From positions 1-30,877 of the forward strand of contig CABUDK010000012.1 of the NCBI GenBank assembly GCA_902490315.1: 30,877 nt of DNA. Reading direction: 5' to 3'. A program made the position numbers and the translations under genes. This DNA is from an uncultured Porphyromonas sp. GTDB taxonomy: Bacteria; Bacteroidota; Bacteroidia; Bacteroidales; Porphyromonadaceae. Below the pieces are notes generated by a model, which was not told the origin of the DNA, searched no databases, and saw nothing but the letters and a program-made list of their open reading frames with translations. This document shows positions 17,025-25,071 of this stretch, in pieces. Each line of letters starts with the position of its first letter. The first letter of the stretch is position 1.

Positions 17025-17311
17025 CGGATTATGATTTCGTCTATAAGGTCGTACTGTAGCTGTGCGTTGATCTGCTCTATGAGCTGCTGCTGTGTGAGCC
17101 GTATCTCTTGTCTCAGGCTAGCTGAGGTGATGCGCATCTGCAGCGTGTGGTCTGAGATCGACAGCTCACGTATCTGTCGTCTGAGCGGGTAGAAGCGTGT
17201 GTGCAGGTATTGGAGTGCCTTGAGCTCGAGGAGACCTTGGTCTACCTCTGGACTCTCGGAGAGCCAGTCGGATATGATTTCCCCTAGAGGCTTAGGATCT
17301 TTGCGCTGCAT
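17021..17311 (-). CDS. DciA-like (DUF721) protein
   Basis: A 96-residue protein with the DUF721 pattern: an N-terminal helix (IISDWLSESP), a central strand pair (ELSISDHTLQMRITSASLRQEIRL) and a C-terminal helix with QQLIEQINAQL and final DLIDEIIIR. DciA family proteins load the replicative helicase DnaB in bacteria that lack DnaC. This copy is short and consists almost only of the domain. Translation is coupled to the GH92 gene by ATGA. A perfect TATATTTG -7 element lies 27 bases upstream. Confidence 0.8.
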   Translation of the reverse strand: MQRKDPKPLGEIISDWLSESPEVDQGLLELKALQYLHTRFYPLRRQIRELSISDHTLQMRITSASLRQEIRLTQQQLIEQINAQLQYDLIDEIIIR

Positions 17312-17337
17312 GTGAGTTGTCTATCGTTAGCTAGGTG

Positions 17338-17345
17338 CAAATATA
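17338..17345 (-). promoter_or_regulatory. -7 promoter element of the DciA/GH92 unit
   Basis: The minus strand reads TATATTTG, matching TAnnTTTG exactly, 27 bases before the start codon. The -33 region is not clear. Confidence 0.5.
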
Positions 17346-17385
17346 AGAAGAATGCTAGAGATTAGACTTTAGAGGTTAGAAATTA

Positions 17386-17432
17386 GAGAGCGAAGGCTAA
17401 GTGGTTGAGTTTACCGCTTAGCCTTCGCTCTC
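17386..17432 (-). terminator. Long terminator hairpin after tRNA-Leu
   Basis: A 19-bp stem (17386-17404 with 17414-17432, one G-T pair) with a nine-base loop lies 8 bases beyond the tRNA 3' end. The tail is only moderately T-rich and runs into short CTCTAA/CTAA direct repeats (17355-17390). Confidence 0.8.
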
Positions 17433-17439
17433 ATTTGTG

Positions 17440-17523
17440 TGCCCAGAGCCGGGATCGAACCGGCACAGGTTTAACCCCATCGGTGTTTGAGACCGACGCG
17501 TCTACCAATTCCGCCATCTGGGC
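17440..17523 (-). tRNA. tRNA-Leu (anticodon CAA)
   Basis: The minus strand starts GCCCAGA and ends TCTGGGC plus discriminator A, giving a seven-pair acceptor stem. The D-arm contains GGTAGACGC. The anticodon stem is TCGGT/ACCGA with loop CTCAAAC, so the anticodon is CAA, reading UUG. A long variable arm (class II tRNA) follows, and the T-arm is GCCGGTTCGATCCCGGC. No CCA is encoded. It decodes leucine in translation and forms its own transcription unit between a TACCTTTG element and a strong hairpin. Confidence 0.97.
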
Positions 17524-17545
17524 GATGCCTCTCGCTAGACGGTTG

Positions 17546-17553
17546 CAAAGGTA
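17546..17553 (-). promoter_or_regulatory. -7 promoter element of tRNA-Leu
   Basis: A perfect TACCTTTG on the minus strand, 22 bases before the mature tRNA 5' end. Confidence 0.6.
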
Positions 17554-17575
17554 CGAAAAAAGATTTTAGAACTAC

Positions 17576-17929
17576 CTACCTCCGCCAATAGTTGAAGAAA
17601 GCATATAGTCTGCGCTGCTGAATGTACTCAGGGTCGTCTTGATGGGCGTAAGCCTCCTGCTCGAATGAGATAGAGCGGTAGGCACTCTCGGTATCACGAC
17701 AGATAGCGAGACGTACCAACCACTCTACTATATATAGGAGATAAAAAGGGATCACCAGCAGCTCCACCATCTGACGGGTGTGGATACGCTCGTGACGTAC
17801 GATGGTCTCTAGCCAGAGCGGATCTGACAGATACTCCTCGGGTAGATCCTTGCGAACGAAGATAACTCCGAAGAGGTTGATAGCCCAGAAGCCCTTGAAG
17901 GGGATCCATCTACTACGCACGATCTTCAT
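17576..17929 (-). CDS. Small membrane protein with HExxH zinc-binding motif
   Basis: A 117-residue protein. Residues 44-48 read HERIH, an HExxH zinc signature, in IVRHERIHTRQMVELL. A hydrophobic segment follows (LLVIPFYLLYIVEWLVRLAI), then FEQEAYAH, whose glutamate could be the third zinc ligand. This resembles a minimal M48/M56-type membrane metalloprotease core that is common but uncharacterised in Bacteroidales. The start overlaps the acyl-CoA synthetase end by 17 bases, making it the last gene of that operon. Protease activity is inference. Confidence 0.72.
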   Translation of the reverse strand: MKIVRSRWIPFKGFWAINLFGVIFVRKDLPEEYLSDPLWLETIVRHERIHTRQMVELLVIPFYLLYIVEWLVRLAICRDTESAYRSISFEQEAYAHQDDPEYIQQRRLYAFFNYWRR

Positions 17930-19451
17930 ACCGCTCCTCTGCTTGTGCTGTTACCTCCATCATCTCTCTGAGTGTACCCTCTGCCACTTTACCATTTTCC
18001 AGTCGTGGCAACACTGCTAAGCGTATGATCCTCCCAGGCATCTGGTAGCGAGGCAGCTTTGCTGAGAGCAGAAGCCGTAGATCCTCCTCAGAGGTAGAGT
18101 CGTGATCCGCCTTTAATACTACGAATGCTGCCAACCGTGTGCCAAACTCTAGATCTGGATAAGCTATCACAGCCACGTCCATCACCGCATCAAGAGCTGC
18201 TAGAGCTTCGCGGAGTACCTCTGGGTAAGCGTTTTCGCCACCCGAGAGAATCATCGAGTCATCTCGTCCTCGCAGGAAGAGTACCCCGCTTTCGTCCATC
18301 CATACTAGATCGCCCGTCTCCTGCCAGCTCCCCTTACGCTCATCCATAGCCCAGCCACTGCGGACGGCTAGCACGCCTACTCCTTGATTATCAGGTCTGA
18401 CAATATTGCACCGCACACCACGTATAGGCTTGCCCAGTGCTAGAGGTGCGTTGTACAAGATCTCAGGCGTAGCCAATATAAAGAATCCGGCCTCACTCGT
18501 CCCATATAGATTGTAGAGTACAGCTCCCCAATGCTGCTCTACGGCTCTCACTAGTGGTGTGTCGAGTGGTGCCCCGCCCGAGAGTATACGTCGCAAAGAT
18601 CGTATTTCGCTTGGTGACTCGTTGATCAGTCGTCGTAGCATGAGTGGTACTGCTATGAGTACTTCAATGGAGTGCTCCGAGAGTAGTCGTGTAGCGGACT
18701 GAGCGTCAAAGCGCTTGCGTAGGTAAACGCTACGTCCCATCACCAGAGCTACAATCAGCGAAGCTAAGCCAAAGCCGTGGTAGAGTGGTGGGGCGATGTA
18801 GACCGATCGGCACTCATCTAGTCGGATCTCTCTGAGCAAAGCAAAGAAAGGATGCAGGAAGGCGGTCACACTAGGCTTGCGTGCAGCTACCTTGTAGTGA
18901 CCCGACGAGCCTCCTGTCAGAACGATGATACGTCCTCCACGACTTTTCGGGATGCGCCTTGGACCGAGACTTTCATCGCTCTTGTTCAAGTCATCTAGTA
19001 GCTTGACGTCTAGATCGCTAGGCATTCGGTCGGCATACTCCTCCTGCACGAGAGCCGTCTCTATCTGTCGCTCTTGACATAGTTGTCTCACTTGCTCCTT
19101 GCTTAGATCTGTACTCATATAATATATGTGTACCCCGAGACGCGAGAGAGCTAGAGAGGCGATCACCATCTCCGACGAGTTACGCCCTAGCAGTGCACAG
19201 CGCATGCCTTGTCGCCAGCCTTGCTCGTAGAGGACAGCAGCCCAAGCTCTAGCTTTGGCATAGAGTGCTGTGTAAGTGTAGTGATGCTGCTCATCAGCGA
19301 CAGCCAGCACAGAGGGGTAGTAGTGTGCAGCAAAGCGCGTCACCGCCATCAAGTTGACGCCCTCACACCATAGCGCGTGGAGCAAGCGTGCGACACCGCT
19401 CGGTGAGAGCAGGTGCAGGCGATATAGTTTGTGCAGTAAGCTCCGACTCAT
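17913..19451 (-). CDS. AMP-binding acyl-CoA synthetase-like enzyme
   Basis: A 512-residue ANL-superfamily adenylating enzyme. ATG at 19449-19451 makes an ATGA overlap with the SDR stop and is preferred over the longer open frame. Motifs: the phosphate loop LTGGSSGHYK at about 178-187 (Tyr where Pro is usual), YGTSE at 316-320, TGDL at 379-382, RGRDD at 394-398, SGGENAYP at 403-410, and the late catalytic-type Lys488 in LENGKVAEG. It should activate a carboxylic acid, probably a fatty or aromatic acid, to an acyl-adenylate and CoA thioester. Substrate unknown; the adjacent SDR suggests a shared lipid-type pathway. Confidence 0.88.
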   Translation of the reverse strand: MSRSLLHKLYRLHLLSPSGVARLLHALWCEGVNLMAVTRFAAHYYPSVLAVADEQHHYTYTALYAKARAWAAVLYEQGWRQGMRCALLGRNSSEMVIASLALSRLGVHIYYMSTDLSKEQVRQLCQERQIETALVQEEYADRMPSDLDVKLLDDLNKSDESLGPRRIPKSRGGRIIVLTGGSSGHYKVAARKPSVTAFLHPFFALLREIRLDECRSVYIAPPLYHGFGLASLIVALVMGRSVYLRKRFDAQSATRLLSEHSIEVLIAVPLMLRRLINESPSEIRSLRRILSGGAPLDTPLVRAVEQHWGAVLYNLYGTSEAGFFILATPEILYNAPLALGKPIRGVRCNIVRPDNQGVGVLAVRSGWAMDERKGSWQETGDLVWMDESGVLFLRGRDDSMILSGGENAYPEVLREALAALDAVMDVAVIAYPDLEFGTRLAAFVVLKADHDSTSEEDLRLLLSAKLPRYQMPGRIIRLAVLPRLENGKVAEGTLREMMEVTAQAEERYEDRA

Positions 19452-20278
19452 AGATGACGCATAGCAATAGACTGAACAACTGGACGCAAGAGAGTCATAA
19501 ACGGACGAGCTAATCGCACCCACCATGGGATAAAGCTAGCCCGTCTACTACAGAGTAAGCTAGCTATACGCTCGGCCGCCTCTTCGGGCGTGAGTGCTGG
19601 TGCAGAGCGGTACATCTCAGTTGGGGCAATCATCCTCGTGCGTACTAGGGGCAAGTAAAGGAGCGATACCACAACCCCTCTCTGTCGCAGCTCTGGACGA
19701 ATGGCTCGTAGGTAGCTGTCTAGAGCACTCTTGGAGGCTTGATAAGCAGACCACCCTGGGGATGGAGGCATCAGTGTGCTAGCCGCATTAGAAGCGATGA
19801 TCTGACCGCTACCATTGGGTAGAAGCGTAGCCAGCCCCATGATGAGCTGCACGGAGCTGGTGTAGTTCGTCGTGATCGTTCTCGTTACATCGTGATACCT
19901 ATCTAGCGAATCGTAGAAAGCACGATGTATCGACTTCCCCGCATTGAGTATTAGCGTATCGAGGTGTGAGTAGTTTGCTCGTACCCATGTGATTAGATCT
20001 GCTACTTCTGCTTCAACTCTCAGATCCACGCTCCGCCACTGCACGGAGGCTGCTGTTGTCGCTAGATCATCTGCTAGAGCCTTCAGTCGCTCAGCTGTAC
20101 GTGCTACAAGGATCAAGTGTGTACCAGCCTCAGCGAGACGATGTGCTAGAGCCTCACCGATACCGTACGAAGCGCCCGTGATGAGGATCGTCTTGCCCTG
20201 CACTGCCTTAGCGAGCGCGTCGGTAGGGAGATGTCGTGGTGGAAATAAAAAGTTATGTAGTAGTGTGGAGGTCGACAT
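19448..20278 (-). CDS. Short-chain dehydrogenase/reductase
   Basis: A 276-residue Rossmann-fold NAD(P)-dependent oxidoreductase. The cofactor loop TGASYGIG lies at 34-41 with an arginine at residue 60 (VARTAERL) that favours NADPH. NAG is at 112-114, serine-containing IASNAAS at 161-167, and the catalytic YQASK at 179-183. It resembles SDRs acting on acyl or ketoacyl chains. First gene of the SDR/acyl-CoA synthetase/HExxH operon. A TACCTTCG -7 element lies 63 bases upstream. Confidence 0.9.
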   Translation of the reverse strand: MSTSTLLHNFLFPPRHLPTDALAKAVQGKTILITGASYGIGEALAHRLAEAGTHLILVARTAERLKALADDLATTAASVQWRSVDLRVEAEVADLITWVRANYSHLDTLILNAGKSIHRAFYDSLDRYHDVTRTITTNYTSSVQLIMGLATLLPNGSGQIIASNAASTLMPPSPGWSAYQASKSALDSYLRAIRPELRQRGVVVSLLYLPLVRTRMIAPTEMYRSAPALTPEEAAERIASLLCSRRASFIPWWVRLARPFMTLLRPVVQSIAMRHL

Positions 20279-20341
20279 GGGTATCGTGAGAAGTCACATT
20301 CGTTGATGAGAGGGGGACAGCTTCGTGACTGTTTCACTGCA

Positions 20342-20349
20342 CGAAGGTA
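20342..20349 (-). promoter_or_regulatory. -7 promoter element of the SDR operon
   Basis: Minus strand TACCTTCG, one mismatch to TAnnTTTG, 63 bases before the SDR start. No clear -33. Confidence 0.4.
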
Positions 20350-20403
20350 ATGCTTTTCGCTCAACTCATCGATCTTTTGTCCCCTCCTCACAGGGTCGCT
20401 AAA

Positions 20404-20445
20404 AGTTTCCTCCTGATGAAACTGGAGTTTCTCCCGTATGAAACT
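20404..20445. repeat. Two tandem inverted repeats, 22 bp apart
   Basis: AGTTTC-N8-GAAACT occurs twice (20404-20423 and 20426-20445), perfect arms in both, centres 22 bp apart. The first core is CTCCTGAT and the second TCCCGTAT. It lies between the divergent SDR and nusB promoters and shares the ATGAAACT string and the phasing with arrays A-C. The rest of the 20279-20668 gap holds these promoters and the nusB leader. Confidence 0.8.
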
Positions 20446-20532
20446 GCTTTGCCAGTCCGAGGTCCATTCGAAGAGTAGGGATGTTTGTCGGTCGCAAGGA
20501 GCTAGGGTTACCCTCTCCGATACCTTTTTTTG

Positions 20533-20540
20533 TACCTTTG
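20533..20540 (+). promoter_or_regulatory. -7 promoter element of the nusB operon
   Basis: A perfect TACCTTTG, 128 bases before the nusB start, leaving a long untranslated leader. -33 not obvious. Confidence 0.5.
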
Positions 20541-20548
20541 TGGCGGAT

Positions 20549-20621
20549 CTACGGTGGTCACAAGGGTGGATGCCTTGATTTCGCCTCCGTAGACTACAGA
20601 TTGGGAAGGGTAGTGCCCTCC
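20549..20621 (+). ncRNA. Possible structured 5' leader of nusB
   Basis: CTACGG (20549-20554) pairs with CCGTAG (20587-20592) and encloses a second stem CAAGG (20561-20565) / CCTTG (20573-20577). A further hairpin pairs GGAAGGG (20604-20610, one bulge) with CCCTCC (20616-20621). GGCG at 20542-20545 could pair with CGCC at 20582-20585 as an alternative. I do not recognise the family; it could be a cis-regulatory leader of a transcription-factor operon. Confidence 0.4.
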
Positions 20622-20668
20622 TCGTGAACTATTTGCTCCTACTATATTCATCTATTCCATAGAGTGAT

Positions 20669-21712
20669 ATGATCAATCGGTCTATCGTACGCATCCGCGT
20701 CTTTCAGCAACTTTACCAGTCTATCTCTAGCAGTCGTCTAGATGTGGCACTTGCGGACCAGTCGCTTACGACCTCCCTACGTCACACTTACTACCTCTAC
20801 TACTATTTACTAGATCTGATACGTGCGCTTGCAGCCTATCAGAGGGAGCTACTAGAGATACGTGAACGACGCTTCCTCAAGTCGTCGGACGAGGTGACTC
20901 CTCGTAGGCTCTCAGATATGACCCTCGTCAAGGAGATCGCTCGCTGTACGGAGATACAGAATGCGCTAGACGAGCTGCAGAAGCGCTGGGAGCAGGATGA
21001 GCAGTTGCTCCGTACACTCTACAATATGGTCGAGGAAGACCCCTCGTATAGTGCTCTACCTGAGGATGTGTCTACGCTCTCTATGCAGGAGCAGTGCAAC
21101 TATTGGGGTAATCTACTCAAGCAACTCTTTCGCACGGCAGAGCTCAATGAGCATCTTGCGGCAAACTCTTTCTACTGGGCCGATGCGACCGCTATCTGCG
21201 AGCGTCTAGAGGTCGAGGAGATGCCCCCCGTGGAGCAGGTGGAGGCGACGGTAGAGCGTCTCAAGGGTTCGGAGGATTATCGTATCATTCCCTTTACCAA
21301 TCAGCCTGTGGTGACGATACAGGACTTTGCTCTGAAGACGTTGCGCCGCGGCGCTAAAGATGGCTTAGAGCTACCTGGCGACTTGCTCCCCATGTTTCAC
21401 AGTGATCGGGATCGTCTCTATGCACATCAGCTACTCTCAGAGACGCTCCTACATCGTGAGGAGTATGATGCGATGCTGACGCCACGACTAGATAACTGGG
21501 AGCAGGATCGTGTGGCTCTGGTCGATATGATCTTGATGGAGATGGCTGTGTCGGAGGCTCTCAACTGCCCTGATATAGCGCTCGTCGTGACGATCAATGA
21601 GTATATCGAACTGGCGAAGGTGTACGACAACTCTAAGAGTGCATCCTTTATCAATGCCGTGCTAGACAGACTCTTTACGGATTTGAAGAGCGAGGGCAAG
21701 CTTCTCAAGTAA
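20669..21712 (+). CDS. nusB: Transcription antitermination factor NusB (long form)
   Basis: A 347-residue protein. The start MINRSIVRIRVFQQLYQ and the C-terminal block DRVALVDMILMEMAVSEAL-x-CPDIALVVTINEYIELAKVYDNSKSASFINAVLD match NusB, which binds boxA RNA with NusE/S10 and promotes rRNA transcription. Bacteroidota NusB proteins are about twice the E. coli length because of a long helical insert, seen here at about residues 40-240. First gene of a plus-strand operon; the permease starts 27 bases after its stop. Confidence 0.93.
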   Translation: MINRSIVRIRVFQQLYQSISSSRLDVALADQSLTTSLRHTYYLYYYLLDLIRALAAYQRELLEIRERRFLKSSDEVTPRRLSDMTLVKEIARCTEIQNALDELQKRWEQDEQLLRTLYNMVEEDPSYSALPEDVSTLSMQEQCNYWGNLLKQLFRTAELNEHLAANSFYWADATAICERLEVEEMPPVEQVEATVERLKGSEDYRIIPFTNQPVVTIQDFALKTLRRGAKDGLELPGDLLPMFHSDRDRLYAHQLLSETLLHREEYDAMLTPRLDNWEQDRVALVDMILMEMAVSEALNCPDIALVVTINEYIELAKVYDNSKSASFINAVLDRLFTDLKSEGKLLK

Positions 21713-21739
21713 AGCTTACGCCTATCTAATCCTACGATC

Positions 21740-23791
21740 ATGAAAGTAAGAGGTATGCATCTGCGGCCGAAGATCATGTACATCTTCATGGTGAGGTCTT
21801 TCTTGCCTCTCCTACTGATGACTCTACTGATCTGCTGGTTTGTTGTCTTGATGCAGTTCCTCTGGCAGCATGTCGACGATTTGGTCGGTAAGGGTATGGA
21901 TGTGGGGGTGCTGCTAGAGGTGATCTTCTACGCAGGACTCTACGTACTGCCTACGGCTGTGCCACTGGGCGTCTTGCTAGCGTCGCTGATGACCTTCGGC
22001 AATCTAGGTGAGCGACTGGAGCTGCTGGCGATGAAATCGGCAGGAGTGCCTCTGAGCAAGATTATGAAGCCGCTGGTAATCCTCGTGACCTGCATCGCTT
22101 TTGGACTTTTCGTCTATCTAGACAGAGGCGTGCAGAAGGCTAGTGTGCGGGTCTATCAGATACTCTTCTCTGCACGCTATGCGCGTCCTGAGTTGGAGAT
22201 ACCGAAGGGGATCTTTTTCAATGGTATCGAAGGCTATAGTATCTACGTAGGGGACAAGGATGCTACCACGAGTACCCTACGAAATGTGATGATCTACGAC
22301 CTCTCCGAGCAGCGCGCGCCGCGTATCATCCTGGCCGATACGGGACGCTTGCTGATGGACGATAGCAAGCTCTATCTTATCATGTCGCTTCGGAGTGGTG
22401 AGAGCTTTGAGCAGCTCAGTAGTCAGACGACCTTGATCCCAGGCAGTCAAGCTTCGGATGAGCGACCCGCCTCCTACATCAAGGAGCACTTTACGGAGAA
22501 GGTTATTTTCATCCCCTTTGATGCCAACTTTGAGATGATGGGGGATGACTACCTCAAGTCTCAGTTCGTCGGTAAGAACCTTCGAGAGCTTATTGTCTAC
22601 AGTGATAGTACCCGCATGGCGACAGATAGCGTGGGTCGTCAGGTGGGAAGCAACGTGCTCTTTGAGATACATACCAAGCTACCTCCTCCTGAGCCTGTTC
22701 AGGTCGGTTCGACAATGCCAGGTGCTAATCTACAGGCTGCTACTTGGTTAAAGCAGGATCAGCTCTCACATCGTCCCTTTGCGACAGTCTCGGCTCGTCG
22801 GTTAAGCCATGATGAGCTGCTAGGGTCTGAGACTAGTCATGCTTCGCCGCCACCCTATACGATAGACACGCTGATGGATAGAGCCACTGATCAAGATAAG
22901 TTGCTAGGCTACAAGCAGGCCATAGAGTGGCTCGAGAGCCTCTCCTCGTCTGTGCAGATCGCTGATACTTACTATGACGATGCAGCTTCGGATTACCGTG
23001 TGAATGCACAGGAGATGCATCGTAAGTTCACCTTTCCAGTGGCTTGTCTGCTCTTCTTCTTCGTTGGTGCTCCGCTGGGAGCTATCGTACGTAAGGGAGG
23101 CGTGGGTACTCCGATGGTTTTGGCAGTGCTTATCTTCATTATCTACTACGTCATCGACACCTTTGGCCTGAAGATGATCAATAGTGGACAGATTCCCGTC
23201 TGGGCGGGCATGTGGCTATCCAGTGCCGTGATCCTACCGCTTGGAGCCTTCCTCACTTACAAGGCTTCGCGAGACTCAGCTACGCTCAATGCCGATGCCT
23301 ACGTGGTCTTCTTCCGTCGCATCTTCCACCCGAACTACTCAAGACAACTGGAGTACAAGAAGATTATCATGCAGCCTACGACTTCTGAGGAGGTGCTGCG
23401 TGAGGTTAGTGAGCTACAACGGCAGATGGACGCACTGCTCGGTATGACTTATGCTCAGAGTAAGGGGATAAGACTGGATTGCTTGCCCGACTTTGCCAAG
23501 GCGTACCAGCAGCTCTACCAGCAGCTAGAGCATACTGTCGAGAAGCTCCACAACTATCCCGACAAGTATATCTTTGCACAGCTCCTTAACCTGCCTATGA
23601 TGGGCAAGACTTTTGCAAATACCATTTGGCAAAATAGGCTATGTGTCTGGATTTGCATACCTTTGCTACCAGTCTCCTTGCTACTGATGCTGTACTTAAG
23701 CATCGCTCTACGGCGCAACAAGAGACAGCTGCATCAGATGCCGCCCATATTGAACCATATTGTCAAGCAGATCGAGTCGCAGACAGAGTGA
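21740..23791 (+). CDS. LptF/LptG (YjgP/YjgQ) family permease with C-terminal extension
   Basis: A 683-residue inner-membrane protein. N-terminal transmembrane segments lie at about 13-38, 60-85 and 100-125 with the family pattern YVLPTAVPLGVLLASLMTFGNLGE. A periplasmic beta-rich part (GYSIYVGDKDATTSTLRNVMIYDL) follows, then C-terminal segments CLLFFFVGAPLGAIVRKGG and IFIIYYVIDTFGLKM near 430-475. This is the LptBFG exporter subunit family that extracts lipopolysaccharide. Beyond the usual end there are about 150 more residues of helical sequence and another membrane segment (LCVWICIPLLPVSLLLML). Whether it is F or G cannot be decided. Between nusB and ribBA, short gaps. Confidence 0.9.
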   Translation: MKVRGMHLRPKIMYIFMVRSFLPLLLMTLLICWFVVLMQFLWQHVDDLVGKGMDVGVLLEVIFYAGLYVLPTAVPLGVLLASLMTFGNLGERLELLAMKSAGVPLSKIMKPLVILVTCIAFGLFVYLDRGVQKASVRVYQILFSARYARPELEIPKGIFFNGIEGYSIYVGDKDATTSTLRNVMIYDLSEQRAPRIILADTGRLLMDDSKLYLIMSLRSGESFEQLSSQTTLIPGSQASDERPASYIKEHFTEKVIFIPFDANFEMMGDDYLKSQFVGKNLRELIVYSDSTRMATDSVGRQVGSNVLFEIHTKLPPPEPVQVGSTMPGANLQAATWLKQDQLSHRPFATVSARRLSHDELLGSETSHASPPPYTIDTLMDRATDQDKLLGYKQAIEWLESLSSSVQIADTYYDDAASDYRVNAQEMHRKFTFPVACLLFFFVGAPLGAIVRKGGVGTPMVLAVLIFIIYYVIDTFGLKMINSGQIPVWAGMWLSSAVILPLGAFLTYKASRDSATLNADAYVVFFRRIFHPNYSRQLEYKKIIMQPTTSEEVLREVSELQRQMDALLGMTYAQSKGIRLDCLPDFAKAYQQLYQQLEHTVEKLHNYPDKYIFAQLLNLPMMGKTFANTIWQNRLCVWICIPLLPVSLLLMLYLSIALRRNKRQLHQMPPILNHIVKQIESQTE

Positions 23792-23821
23792 TCTGCTCCT
23801 TATATATAGTATTCCTAGAAT

Positions 23822-25042
23822 ATGAACCAAGACTTCAAACTAAACTCCATCGAGGAGGCTATCGAAGATTTCAAAGCCGGTAAGTTTGTCATCGTTGTCG
23901 ATGACGAGGATCGTGAGAACGAAGGCGACTTCATCACGGCCGCCGAACTGATAACACCCGAGAAGGTCAACTTTATGATGCGCTACGGGCGTGGTGTACT
24001 CTGTACGCCTATCTCCGAGGAGCGTGCAGCCCAGCTCGAACTCAATATGCAGGTGCATGAGAATACATCGCTACACGAGACTCCCTTTACCGTTACGGTC
24101 GATCTCATCGGTCACGGCTGTACGACTGGAGTCTCGATGTATGATCGTGCTATGACGATCAAAGCACTAGCAGATCCCAATACCAAGCCTACAGATCTAG
24201 CTCGTCCTGGTCACGTCAACCCTCTGCGGGCGCGCAATCGTGGCGTGCTGCGTCGTGCGGGTCACACGGAGGCGGCTATTGATCTAGCGCGTCTCGCTGG
24301 TCTTCAGCCTGTTGGTGCGCTCATTGAGATCATCAATGAGGATGGCACGATGGCGCGTCTTCCGCAGCTTGTAGAGATCGCTAAGCAGTGGGATATGAAG
24401 ATCATCTCCATTGAGGATCTCATCGCTTACCGTCTCAAGACGGACTGCATCGTCGAGGAGGGCGTGAGAGCCAAGCTGCCGACAGAGTGGGGGATGTTTG
24501 ATATCATACCATTTCGCCAGAAGAGCAATGGTCTAGAGCATATTGCCCTCATCAAGGGTGACATCTCAGCCAATAAGCCTACGCTCGTTCGTATGCACAG
24601 CAGTTGCGCTACGGGAGACATCTTCGGTAGTCTGCGCTGCGAGTGCGGAGAGCAGCTGCACAAGGCTATGGAGATCATCGAGCAGGAGGGCGCAGGCGTC
24701 ATCGTCTACCTCAACCAAGAGGGGCGTGGCATCGGGCTGATGGACAAGATCAAGGCATACAAGCTCCAAGACGAGGGACTTGACACGGTCGATGCTAACC
24801 TGCATCTCGGGCATAAGGTGGATGAGCGTGACTACGGTGTCGGTGCTCAGATACTCCGTGCTATTGGTGTGACCGAGATGCGACTGATGACCAATAATCC
24901 AGTCAAGCGTGTCGGCCTCGAGGCTTACGGGCTGAAGGTCGTGGAGACTGTGCCTCTAGAGATCAAACCCAACCAATACAATGCTCACTACCTGCATACC
25001 AAGAAGGTGCGCATGGGGCATGATCTGCACAATGTCAAGTAA
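23822..25042 (+). CDS. ribBA: Bifunctional DHBP synthase / GTP cyclohydrolase II
   Basis: A 406-residue enzyme providing both entry reactions of riboflavin synthesis. The RibB half shows DDEDRENEGDFI near residues 26-37, RGVLCTPI, and RPGHVNPLRARNRGVLRRAGHTEAA near 126-150. The RibA half (from about 210) shows HSSCATGDIFGSLRCECG with zinc-binding cysteines near 258-275 and NQEGRGIGLMDKIKAY near 298-313. Substrates are ribulose 5-phosphate and GTP. No FMN riboswitch fits in the 30-base gap upstream, so expression probably follows the nusB operon promoter. Confidence 0.97.
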   Translation: MNQDFKLNSIEEAIEDFKAGKFVIVVDDEDRENEGDFITAAELITPEKVNFMMRYGRGVLCTPISEERAAQLELNMQVHENTSLHETPFTVTVDLIGHGCTTGVSMYDRAMTIKALADPNTKPTDLARPGHVNPLRARNRGVLRRAGHTEAAIDLARLAGLQPVGALIEIINEDGTMARLPQLVEIAKQWDMKIISIEDLIAYRLKTDCIVEEGVRAKLPTEWGMFDIIPFRQKSNGLEHIALIKGDISANKPTLVRMHSSCATGDIFGSLRCECGEQLHKAMEIIEQEGAGVIVYLNQEGRGIGLMDKIKAYKLQDEGLDTVDANLHLGHKVDERDYGVGAQILRAIGVTEMRLMTNNPVKRVGLEAYGLKVVETVPLEIKPNQYNAHYLHTKKVRMGHDLHNVK

Positions 25043-25071
25043 ACAACGTATAATCAAACCACAATAAAACT

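Noticed and set aside
17355..17390. Short CTCTAA/CTAA direct repeats downstream of tRNA-Leu as an attachment site
   Set aside because: They do not repeat the tRNA 3' end and no integrase or mobile cargo is nearby.
19452..19526. Longer N-terminus for the acyl-CoA synthetase
   Set aside because: The extra 25 residues lie inside the SDR coding sequence, and the ATGA overlap at 19448-19451 gives a typical coupled start.
23792..23821. FMN riboswitch upstream of ribBA
   Set aside because: Only 30 bases separate the permease stop from ribBA and no RFN-type motif is present.
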